This document shows positions 1-5,490 of a DNA stretch of 22,540 nucleotides, piece by piece (position 1 is the stretch's first letter; every line of letters begins with the position of its first letter). Below the pieces are notes generated by a model that was not told the origin of the DNA, did no database searches, and saw only the letters and a list, made by a program, of their open reading frames with translations. Source of the stretch: JAJYTL01 sp046705265 (GTDB lineage Bacteria; Pseudomonadota; Alphaproteobacteria; Ferrovibrionales; Ferrovibrionaceae); assembly GCA_046705265.1 (NCBI GenBank), contig JBJKQL010000074.1, positions 1-22,540 on the forward strand, read 5' to 3'. The translations under genes were made by a program, and so were the position numbers.

Positions 1-162
1 CCAGGTGCGCCTGTAGCGACTGCCGCGACGGTCGCCTCCGTGCCGCTATCGGTGCCGCAGTTACAGCTCCGGCGGCTAAGGTGTAGAATGCCGTCCATGC
101 CGAGCTATGAGTGCTTGTCGTTGCTGGTGGCCGGCACCGAGGGCGCGAAGGCGGCGGCGTGA
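1..162 (+). CDS. possible 3' fragment of an Ala-rich ORF (left edge)
   Basis: Frame 1 is open from the window edge to a TGA at 160-162, giving 53 codons rich in Ala, Val, Leu and Pro. Frame 3 is also open, to a TAG at 84-86, and reads as an equally plausible Ala-rich tail, so the coding frame cannot be decided. No domain is recognised. A hairpin lies immediately downstream, which would fit the end of a gene reading rightward. It could simply be non-coding GC-rich DNA. Confidence 0.2.
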   Translation, partial: PGAPVATAATVASVPLSVPQLQLRRLRCRMPSMPSYECLSLLVAGTEGAKAAA

Positions 163-164
163 TG

Positions 165-189
165 GGTGCCGGCACCGGGACCTTCCCGG
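165..189 (+). terminator. possible hairpin terminator or palindromic site
   Basis: A perfect 12-base palindrome (GGTGCCGGCACC, 165-176) overlaps a second hairpin, CCGGGA-CCT-TCCCGG (175-189), followed by a pyrimidine-rich stretch. There is no clean T run, so intrinsic termination is uncertain. The position just after the open frame ending at 162 is suggestive only. Confidence 0.25.
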
Positions 190-407
190 CCCTTTCCTCA
201 CCCTTTCCTGCCTATTTCCGGCATAAGCATTCACAAAGTAATAATAAAGTATAAGCTTGGCTAGCTTGGCTAGAGTTTGCTGTAGGCGTAATGTTGTTTA
301 ACCATATCCCCTGTCCTTGCACAGTCTTTGCTTAACTTCCCCATCTGCCGTGGCCTATCATTACTGATATAGAAATCATGAAATCCGATGTTTTTCTTCT
401 ATCCTGC
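190..407. other. AT-richer intergenic stretch with tandem 9-mer
   Basis: No gene is supported here. The stretch is clearly more AT-rich than the rest of the window. It contains a perfect tandem duplication of GCTTGGCTA (255-263 and 264-272), with the same CTAGC core twice. It lies upstream of the serine recombinase promoter, so a recombinase binding site is conceivable but unproven. Confidence 0.35.
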
Positions 408-436
408 TTGACAATACGACACGGCGGCACGATATT
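408..436 (+). promoter_or_regulatory. sigma-70-type promoter of the serine recombinase
   Basis: A perfect -35 hexamer TTGACA (408-413) is followed by a 17-base spacer and a -10-like GATATT (431-436, 4 of 6 matches to TATAAT). It lies about 70 bases upstream of the recombinase start codon and points toward it. Confidence 0.55.
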
Positions 437-452
437 GAGTGTACGAAATCGC

Positions 453-466
453 GGAACGTTCGTTCC
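453..466. promoter_or_regulatory. dyad GGAACG-TT-CGTTCC, candidate operator
   Basis: A perfect 6-base inverted repeat with a 2-base centre lies just after the -10 element and before the ribosome binding site of the recombinase. This is where a repressor or the recombinase itself could act on its own transcription. It contains GAAC and GTTC half-sites, but their spacing does not match the alphaproteobacterial LexA box (GTTC-N7-GTTC). The role is inferred from position only. Confidence 0.4.
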
Positions 467-504
467 AGACATTCGGACGGAAGGCAAAAACAGGAGATTC
501 GGCC

Positions 505-1218
505 ATGGAAGGACGGTTCATTTCCTATTGCCGCGTCAGCACCAATCGCCAGGGGCGATCGGGCTTGGGCCTTGCGGCACAACAACAGGCGGTCAAGGAC
601 TTCCTCAACGGCGGCAACTGGAAACTTCTCGCCGGGTACACCGAGGTAGAAAGCGGCAAGGACGATGACCGCCCGCAACTTGAGAAGGCCCTACGTCACG
701 CGAAGGTCACCGGGTCTCGGCTTCTGGTCGCGAAGCTTGATCGCCTTTCCAGGAACCTCGGCTTCATCGCTCACCTGCAAGAATCAAAAGTACCATTCAC
801 CTGTTGCGATATGCCCGATGCCAACGAGTTGACCATTCACTTATTCGGCGCCATCGCCCAGCACGAGCGCAAAGCCATTTCCAGCCGCACCAAGGCTGCA
901 CTCGCCGCCAAGCGGGAACGGCTGGCGAAGGGATTAGAGACAACTTCATGGGGCGGAAATCGGCTCGGCGGCCCGAACGGCGGCGCGAACCTTCGTGGCC
1001 TCGGCAATGCCAAGGCAGTGGCGGCCCTCAAGGCGACTGCCAACGAGCGCGCCAGCGACATGGCAGAAATCATCAAGGACATTCAGGACGGCGGAATCGT
1101 CACCACTAGGGCGATCGCCGCCGAGTTGAACGAACGCGGCATTCAAACCGCTCGTGGTGGACCTTGGCGCGCGTCTAGCGTCTCGGATCTTCTCAAGCGG
1201 CTGCGACAGAACGCCTAG
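505..1218 (+). CDS. small serine recombinase (resolvase/invertase family)
   Basis: This 237-aa protein should catalyse site-specific DNA strand exchange through a phosphoserine intermediate. The N-terminal resolvase domain carries the YCRVST motif with nucleophile Ser12. The conserved arginines are in LDRLSR (Arg80, Arg83), and the E-helix motif is ERKAISSRTKAALAAKR. The C-terminal ~70 residues look like a short recombinase/helix-turn-helix DNA-binding region ending WRASSVSDLLKRLRQ. The protein is much shorter than large phage serine integrases (usually >450 aa). The frame opens at 439, but ATG 505 is preferred because AGGAG sits 8 bases upstream (492-496) and the resolvase fold begins immediately. 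It has its own promoter, a dyad and a downstream terminator, so it is a single-gene unit. Whether it integrates, resolves or inverts DNA cannot be told; no matching recombination site was identified. Confidence 0.93.
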   Translation: MEGRFISYCRVSTNRQGRSGLGLAAQQQAVKDFLNGGNWKLLAGYTEVESGKDDDRPQLEKALRHAKVTGSRLLVAKLDRLSRNLGFIAHLQESKVPFTCCDMPDANELTIHLFGAIAQHERKAISSRTKAALAAKRERLAKGLETTSWGGNRLGGPNGGANLRGLGNAKAVAALKATANERASDMAEIIKDIQDGGIVTTRAIAAELNERGIQTARGGPWRASSVSDLLKRLRQNA

Positions 1219-1240
1219 CAACAATGCACCGTCTCAACGA

Positions 1241-1268
1241 AGAAAGCGCCGTCATGGCGCTTTTTTCT
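1241..1268 (+). terminator. rho-independent terminator after the serine recombinase
   Basis: An 8-base stem AAAGCGCC / GGCGCTTT with a GTCAT loop runs directly into six T residues (1261-1266). It lies 22 bases after the recombinase stop codon. Confidence 0.9.
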
Positions 1269-1652
1269 TGGGCGTTGCAGAGGCCACAGGAAAGGCCGCA
1301 GAGGGCAATCTTATGCTGGTGCAGCATGATAGGATCAAGGCAGAGAAGCCCTATTCTGCCCCGTTCCTGGGGTGCTGGCATCGCGATTTCGCGGCCTGAT
1401 TCGCCCTGGACGGTCGAGGCGGCGATTCGAGCTGGACTCGGCCTTGTTCGACTGTACGAGAAAAGTCGAAATGTTGCGAAAGAGTGTACCGAAGTCTCCA
1501 CCTCGCCAACTTCACAAGCCTAGCCAACCATCGCCACCGCCCATAAGAAGGCCAAGCCCAATCCGTTGAATCCTCTCGCCCTGTTAGACTCCCGTCCACG
1601 CCTCGGGAAACCGCATATTACGGCCCTACACACCACGACATTATGCTTACCT
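1269..1652. other. 384-base spacer with inverted repeats, no convincing gene
   Basis: No ORF here has both a start signal and protein-like composition. One plus frame (ending at 1523) contains a short protein-like run beginning PDSPWTVEAAIRAGLGL, but it starts inside the recombinase terminator and has no ribosome binding site; it may be a decayed gene. Notable structure includes the inverted repeat TTCGACT (1447-1453) / AGTCGAA (1464-1470). The promoter and control region of the 1653-3270 operon presumably lies here, but no good -35/-10 pair was found. Confidence 0.4.
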
Positions 1653-1988
1653 ATGCCTTATCGCGGTAAAAACGAAACCCCGGAACAGCGTGCCGAAAGG
1701 CGCAAGCGTGACCGGGAATATATGCGGGAATACAGGGCGAAGCGCAAAGCCTTGAAGCCCCCTCAACCCAAGCCGGCGGCGCCAAAAGCCAAGCACATTA
1801 CAGCGGATGACTTGGCGATCAGCGTCTTACGAGGGATTGCCGGCAACAAGAAAAACTCGGCCTCGGCCCGAGTCGCAGCGGCAAAGGCGTTGCTTGCCCG
1901 GAGCGATCTGGAACCGGAACCGCCTCAGCCACCGAGGGATCCGATCGCCGATGCAGCGGTAGCTGAGTTGCGACGGTTATACAAATGA
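1653..1988 (+). CDS. small basic protein, terminase-small-subunit-like character
   Basis: This 111-aa protein starts MPYRGKNETPEQRAERR and has a very basic Arg/Lys N-terminal half, a Pro/Lys linker, then a helical segment (DDLAISVLRGIAGNK, then ASARVAAAKALL). That helical pattern recalls small phage terminase subunits or related DNA-binding helices, but the match is by character only and no function can be assigned. The frame extends upstream to a TTG at 1566; ATG 1653 is preferred because the conserved-looking sequence starts there, although neither start has a good Shine-Dalgarno. The stop overlaps the next start as ATGA (1985-1988), indicating translational coupling. It is the first gene of a five-gene cassette. 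Confidence 0.7.
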   Translation: MPYRGKNETPEQRAERRKRDREYMREYRAKRKALKPPQPKPAAPKAKHITADDLAISVLRGIAGNKKNSASARVAAAKALLARSDLEPEPPQPPRDPIADAAVAELRRLYK

Positions 1989-2398
1989 CTGCGGTGCAGA
2001 ACCGGGAGCGTGTCGCCGACGAAATCGAGGCCCTCTGGGAGGCCCACTTTTTTCAATTCCGACGCCGGATCGCTGTGCGTCTCATGAAGATGACCGAGGC
2101 GGAGCTTGGCCCTGTCATGGCCATGCAGGCGGACGGGGATGCCCTCGGAGCGCTGGCGAGGGCATTGCGGCGCGGCGAGATCACTATCGAGGCAGCGCAA
2201 GCCGAGGCGAAGCGCTTGATGAAGGCATTACCGGCACTCGACGCGGAGGGGCTGGCTGATCTGGCCAGGAGCAGGGCTTTGCGCGATATGCTGGCCGGCG
2301 TCGATGCCGATCCCGATACTCCCGATCCCGATACTCCCGATGCTCCCGAGGATCCCGATGATGGTGGTGCTGCCGATGCTTCCGGGCAGGCATCATGA
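1985..2398 (+). CDS. hypothetical acidic-tailed protein with DPDTP repeats
   Basis: This 137-aa protein is not recognised. Residues 1-~105 are predicted mostly alpha-helical (ERVADEIEALWEAHFFQF..., then repeated short Leu/Ala/Glu helices). The last ~30 residues are an acidic Asp/Pro tail, partly made from a 15-base tandem repeat encoding DPDTP. It overlaps both neighbours by 4 bases (ATGA at 1985 and 2395), so it is translationally coupled within the cassette. The phage-like neighbours suggest a minor virion or assembly accessory protein, but this is inference. Confidence 0.72.
   Translation: MTAVQNRERVADEIEALWEAHFFQFRRRIAVRLMKMTEAELGPVMAMQADGDALGALARALRRGEITIEAAQAEAKRLMKALPALDAEGLADLARSRALRDMLAGVDADPDTPDPDTPDAPEDPDDGGAADASGQAS
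2309..2338 (+). repeat. two perfect 15-base tandem repeats encoding DPDTP
   Basis: The unit GATCCCGATACTCCC occurs twice in a row (2309-2323, 2324-2338), followed by degenerate GATGCTCCCGAGGATCCC copies. It preserves the reading frame of the 1985-2398 gene and builds its acidic tail, so copy number may vary between strains. Confidence 0.85.
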
Positions 2399-2736
2399 CT
2401 CGTGTCGCGGATTTCGATGACGTCGCCCCGGAAACAAAGCGATTCTTGATCTTCGATTTTGATGGCCGGATGCCGGTCGACGCCAGTCTAATCGGCAGCC
2501 CGACCGTGTCTGCCGCAGTGGTTTCCGGTGACGATCCGAGTCCACAATCCAGAATCCTAACCCTTCCGGCAATCGTTAACGGCGGCGAGGATGGGGACCG
2601 TCCTCTTGCCGGCCTCGGGTTCCTCTTCGGGACGGCCATTCCGGGAACCGTCTATAGGCTGCAGGGTATCTGCCAGGACGATGCGGGCGAGAATTTGTCG
2701 TTGTGGAATCACATAGATTGCGTGGCGCCGGGATGA
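2395..2736 (+). CDS. phage fiber-tail-adaptor-like beta-rich protein
   Basis: This 113-aa protein looks like a single beta-sandwich domain. It begins with an FLIFDFDG core, has alternating hydrophobic strands, and ends with the pattern PGTVYRLQGICQDDAGE followed by NLSLWNHIDCV. That layout (G-T-x-Y-x-L ... D-G-x-x-L-x-L-W) resembles the small fiber-tail adaptor proteins found in tailed-phage structural modules, which typically are ~100-150 aa. The start ATG overlaps the previous stop (ATGA) and its own stop overlaps the next ATG (2733-2736). The assignment is by recalled pattern and is moderate. No tail fiber, portal or capsid gene is present nearby, which is unusual for this family. Confidence 0.6.
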   Translation: MTRVADFDDVAPETKRFLIFDFDGRMPVDASLIGSPTVSAAVVSGDDPSPQSRILTLPAIVNGGEDGDRPLAGLGFLFGTAIPGTVYRLQGICQDDAGENLSLWNHIDCVAPG

Positions 2737-2966
2737 AGAAGACGGCGACCAAGCCTAGCCAGAAGCCACGGCAGCCAAAGCCATCGGCGGCGCCGACACG
2801 GATCGAATTGCTACTTGAGCGCAACGGCCTCGCCATCTCTCAATTACAAATCACGCTTGAGATGGGAAAGGCACGAGGAAAGAAGCTCGCCGAGCTGCGC
2901 CGCCGATTTGAGCTGGGCGACAAGTTGATCGCAGAGATAATGGCGGAGCTTGATAGGCATGGCTGA
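2733..2966 (+). CDS. hypothetical 77-aa basic helical protein
   Basis: The protein begins MKKTATKPSQKPRQ, a Lys/Pro-rich leader, followed by a helical region with heptad-like Leu/Ile spacing (RIELLLERNGLAISQLQ, KKLAELRRRFELGDKLIAEI). It may form a short coiled coil. No family is recognised. The frame extends upstream to 2703, but ATG 2733 forms an ATGA overlap with the preceding gene and is preferred. Its stop at 2964-2966 lies inside the start of the next gene. Confidence 0.65.
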   Translation: MKKTATKPSQKPRQPKPSAAPTRIELLLERNGLAISQLQITLEMGKARGKKLAELRRRFELGDKLIAEIMAELDRHG

Positions 2967-3270
2967 GCGTTTAACCGCGGCGGAATACGCCACGATGACC
3001 CCCGAAGATAGGGCGGCCCGGAAGAAAGCCGGCCAAAAGAGGTGGCGCGAACAGAATCAAGCGGCCATCCTCGCGGCCCGGCTTGCTAAGAAGCAGCAGA
3101 AACAAGCGGAACAGAGGCGCAAAGATGCGCTGATCTCCGCGGCCAAGCGGCTGGCGCGACTCGGAATCGCGGTTGATCCCGATGAGGACGTCGATCCCGC
3201 TGCGCTGACGCAAGCATTGAAGGATATCGAGGCCGAGGGCCACGCCGAAGACGACGATTCTGATTTCTGA
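2959..3270 (+). CDS. hypothetical 103-aa highly charged protein
   Basis: This protein starts MAERLTAAEYATMTPEDRAA and is dominated by Lys/Arg/Gln helices (RLAKKQQKQAEQRRK), ending in a strongly acidic tail (EAEGHAEDDDSDF). The frame opens at TTG 2950, but ATG 2959 gives the more natural beginning and an 8-base overlap with the previous gene. It is the last gene of the coupled cassette, followed by a terminator. The basic body with an acidic tail would suit a nucleic-acid-binding or assembly accessory protein; no specific function is claimed. Confidence 0.68.
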   Translation: MAERLTAAEYATMTPEDRAARKKAGQKRWREQNQAAILAARLAKKQQKQAEQRRKDALISAAKRLARLGIAVDPDEDVDPAALTQALKDIEAEGHAEDDDSDF

Positions 3271-3292
3271 TTCTGCCATGATCGATCAGGAA

Positions 3293-3317
3293 GGGCCCTG
3301 TTTTCAGGGCTTTTTTT
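3293..3317 (+). terminator. rho-independent terminator of the 1653-3270 cassette
   Basis: The stem GCCCTG (3295-3300) and CAGGGC (3305-3310) with a TTTT loop is followed by seven T residues (3311-3317). Confidence 0.9.
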
Positions 3318-3336
3318 ATGTCCGGAGAAAGCGCAT

Positions 3337-3366
3337 CTGACGTTTTTTCGGTCCCGGCGCGATAAT
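3337..3366 (+). promoter_or_regulatory. promoter of the 3426 gene
   Basis: CTGACG (3337-3342, 4 of 6 matches to TTGACA), an 18-base spacer and GATAAT (3361-3366, 5 of 6 matches to TATAAT) lie between the upstream terminator and the 3426 start codon. This gives the gene its own transcription unit. Confidence 0.5.
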
Positions 3367-3425
3367 ACAAATCGTCAAAGTGAAGTCGGCCCCCGGGGCT
3401 GCATACCAATGAGAGGATTTACACA

Positions 3426-4451
3426 ATGACAAACAAACGACTCTCCAACCACGTCCAGAATCTCGAAGACATTCTTGAGCGATCGCGTTCGACCGCGAAC
3501 TACAGGCCGCTCGATCTCGCCGATATCGGGCCGACCGGCCCGGTGGAGGAAGCCAGCGGTCGCGGTGCTGCCAGGATGATGAGAGATTATGCGTCGCCGG
3601 CAGTGCAGAGAGTCCCACAGCGGTTGTACGCCGATGTGGCGGCGGAAATCGACAACGACGTGCAAGAGTTGAAGGCCGATTTGCGCATCGTCACAAACAC
3701 GCTTTTTGATTTTGTTTCCAAAAGCGAAGAGAACGGCGCCGCCAAGGTCAAGAAGTTCCTCGCCGATGCAAAGCACAGCTTGCGGCAACTCGAATCCGCC
3801 ATCGAGGCGTTCAAGGACGCTCAGGAAGACGCCGAGTCCGATCCCGAGGGCACGGACCCGGAAGCCCTGCAGGACGATCTCCACCACTACGGCACCAAGG
3901 CCGCCGCCAAGGTCAAACATTTTAAGACGGCGATCGGCAAGGCGGTGGCGGCAACCGAGGGCGACGACGAGGCTGGCAAGGAATTCGATCGCGAGATCGA
4001 GGCCCTGCGGCGCAAGTTCAAGGAACTGAAGGCCCGGATGAAAGGCGACGATCCTGAATCGGAAGCCCGGGAAAAGGAAGAGCAGGACCGCCGGGAAGCC
4101 GAAGCCGAAGCCGAGAAGGCCAACGCCCGGAAATCTTACCGGGCACCAAAGGCAAAGGGCCTTTCGGATTTTTCGCTGTCGCCACCGACGACTAACGTGA
4201 CCAATATTCTGTCTCGGGCCGGGGCCTTCGGTCGACGCAACTCTGCACCGCCGACAGGTGCTCAAGCCGCAGTGGCCAAGGCAGGCAACTCACTCTCGGC
4301 CATCAAAGAACGAATCCTGGGCTCGAGCTGCACGATGGAATCCAGCCTCAGGGCTCAGAGAATCGCGCAATTACTGGAAAATGGCTCCAATGCCGAAGCG
4401 TCCGAGTTGCTGAAATCCAGCACAGCCGACGTCAAGAATTTATTCCATTAA
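3426..4451 (+). CDS. orphan 341-aa charged coiled-coil protein
   Basis: No family is recognised. The N-terminal ~60 residues are mixed, with a Pro/Gly segment (ADIGPTGPVEEASGRG). Residues ~70-235 are long charged helices with coiled-coil character, including a Glu/Ala/Lys-rich run near 210-235 (EKEEQDRREAEAEAEKANAR). A low-complexity Ser/Pro/Thr linker follows (~245-285). The C-terminal ~45 residues are helical again (SSLRAQRIAQLLENGSNAEA). There is no signal peptide or membrane segment. GAGAGG lies ~9 bases before the ATG, a promoter is upstream and a terminator downstream, so it is an independently expressed gene. The layout resembles phage scaffold or structural spacer proteins in general form, but that is speculation. 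A long open frame on the opposite strand (3375-4265) is taken as a shadow. Confidence 0.8.
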   Translation: MTNKRLSNHVQNLEDILERSRSTANYRPLDLADIGPTGPVEEASGRGAARMMRDYASPAVQRVPQRLYADVAAEIDNDVQELKADLRIVTNTLFDFVSKSEENGAAKVKKFLADAKHSLRQLESAIEAFKDAQEDAESDPEGTDPEALQDDLHHYGTKAAAKVKHFKTAIGKAVAATEGDDEAGKEFDREIEALRRKFKELKARMKGDDPESEAREKEEQDRREAEAEAEKANARKSYRAPKAKGLSDFSLSPPTTNVTNILSRAGAFGRRNSAPPTGAQAAVAKAGNSLSAIKERILGSSCTMESSLRAQRIAQLLENGSNAEASELLKSSTADVKNLFH

Positions 4452-4457
4452 GGAATG

Positions 4458-4485
4458 CTGCCGGTCTGTCCTATCTGCCGGTCTG
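4458..4485. repeat. 11-base direct repeat CTGCCGGTCTG, 17-base period
   Basis: CTGCCGGTCTG occurs at 4458-4468 and again at 4475-4485, between the 3426 gene stop and its terminator. One and a half helical turns separate the copies. Function unknown; it could be a binding site or a remnant of a duplication. Confidence 0.6.
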
Positions 4486-4491
4486 CATAGA

Positions 4492-4526
4492 GGGGCGGTG
4501 TTAGCAAGAGACGCCGCCCCTTCTTT
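4492..4526 (+). terminator. rho-independent terminator of the 3426 gene
   Basis: GGGGCGGTGTT pairs with GACGCCGCCCC (11 pairs including two G-T) around a short loop, followed by TTCTTT. It lies 41 bases after the gene stop. Confidence 0.8.
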
Positions 4527-4772
4527 ATCGTGTTAGTATTCGGCCATCTTTTCCAGACTTCCGACCATACCGGCCACCATCGTCGAGGCCATGTTTCCTC
4601 GATTCCTGGGATGCTCTTTCGGCGCTCTGATCGGGCCGGACTCGGGCTTCCTGATCTCTTGGCGCTGGCGAAAAGAATCCGGCGGTGGCGGGCGAAGAGA
4701 CGGGAGAGGGCGACCAAACCAGCCGTTCACGTTTAAGAAAGATTATCGAGTAGGGCTTAGCGGCTCACGATC
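4527..4772. other. spacer with no supported gene
   Basis: Short ORFs exist in several frames on both strands, but none has a ribosome binding site or convincing composition. The best (minus, 4533-4730) would need a GTG start without Shine-Dalgarno. No repeats or RNA genes were seen. Confidence 0.4.
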
Positions 4773-4970
4773 CTAATTCCCTTCGCCTTTCTGATCTTCG
4801 TCCGTCTTATCAAGTCGTCGAGTAAGAATTTCAATCTGTTCCAAAGCCTGATTGATTTTTTCTAACAGCGTTTTATCTGTATTTGCGGCAGCTTCGTGGT
4901 AGCTATTTACAGCGTCCCGCAGAGCGGCCAATTTTTCGTCGGTCGTCATTTCGTCCCACGATCCAGGCAT
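4773..4970 (-). CDS. small hypothetical protein, TTDEKL-type coiled coil
   Basis: This 65-aa acidic protein begins MPGSWDEMTTDEKLAALRDA. The TTDEKLxALR opening is common in short helical proteins of phage and prophage origin. The middle segment (LEKINQALEQIEILTRRLDK) has heptad Leu/Ile spacing and should form a coiled coil. The start is well supported: AAGGA lies ~8 bases upstream on the minus strand. It is the only minus-strand gene in the accessory region and is convergent with the 3426 gene. No function is assigned. Confidence 0.75.
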   Translation of the reverse strand: MPGSWDEMTTDEKLAALRDAVNSYHEAAANTDKTLLEKINQALEQIEILTRRLDKTDEDQKGEGN

Positions 4971-5129
4971 TTTCCCCGTCCTTCTTATCCTCTGATTGGG
5001 TCTCCTTCTCGACCAGTCCGCCGATAGGCGAGGCGCTTGCCGATGATGTCAAGCGGGGCGACGTGGTTGCTAGAAGGTAGCTATCGGCTAAGCCGGGCGG
5101 CTTCTGTTTTATCTAAGCCATTGAAAGTA
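4971..5129. other. short intergenic stretch next to tRNA-His
   Basis: No gene. It holds a plus-strand hairpin AAGCC-GGGC-GGCTT followed by CTGTTTT (about 5093-5113), which could end rightward transcription from the accessory region. The promoter of the minus-strand 4773-4970 gene should lie here but is not clear. Confidence 0.35.
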
Positions 5130-5207
<78 letters not shown>

Positions 5208-5473
5208 ACGGGAAGGCGATTATCTAGCCGCCACCCCCCCTTATGGTCAAGGAAATGCGGGAACAGACGGCACTTTCCCGTATCGACCGTTTTTCGCGCA
5301 CCCCGCGTCGGTCACCATGGATTAACGCCTTGGGGTTGGCCTCGCCGGCAGGGCTCCTCATCATGCCCCTTCACCATGCCTCATGCTGCTTATGGACCTT
5401 ATCGTCGGGCCTCGTGACGAGGCACATCACTCAGGCTCCCGACTACGCGGGCCGACGCAAATTCCGGCGCGGC
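5208..5473. other. intergenic stretch with hairpins, no gene
   Basis: Plus-strand frames here are only the start of a long shadow of the aldehyde dehydrogenase. A perfect hairpin GCCTCG-TGA-CGAGGC (5409-5423) is present without a T run. No promoter or RNA gene is evident apart from the flanking tRNA-His upstream region. Confidence 0.4.
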
Positions 5474-5490
5474 TCAGCTTCCAAGCTGAG
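5473..5490 (-). terminator. perfect 8+2+8 hairpin across the dehydrogenase stop
   Basis: CTCAGCTT-CC-AAGCTGAG is a perfect inverted repeat covering the last codons and stop of the aldehyde dehydrogenase. It lacks a following T run in the direction of transcription. It may therefore stabilise the mRNA 3' end or be a weak terminator rather than a canonical intrinsic one. Confidence 0.4.

Noticed and set aside
453..466. LexA (SOS) box
   Set aside because: GAAC/GTTC half-sites are present, but the spacing does not fit GTTC-N7-GTTC.
1224..1523. 99-aa plus-strand ORF with a protein-like C-terminal half
   Set aside because: Its start lies before the recombinase terminator and it has no ribosome binding site. 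At most it contains a decayed gene remnant.
3375..4265. 296-aa minus-strand open frame
   Set aside because: It is antisense to the 3426 gene, which has promoter, ribosome binding site and terminator. The minus frame is low-complexity Leu/Gly/Phe and lacks a start signal.
4533..4730. 65-aa minus-strand ORF starting MNGWFGRPLPS
   Set aside because: It needs a GTG start without Shine-Dalgarno and is Arg/Pro-rich like a random high-GC frame.
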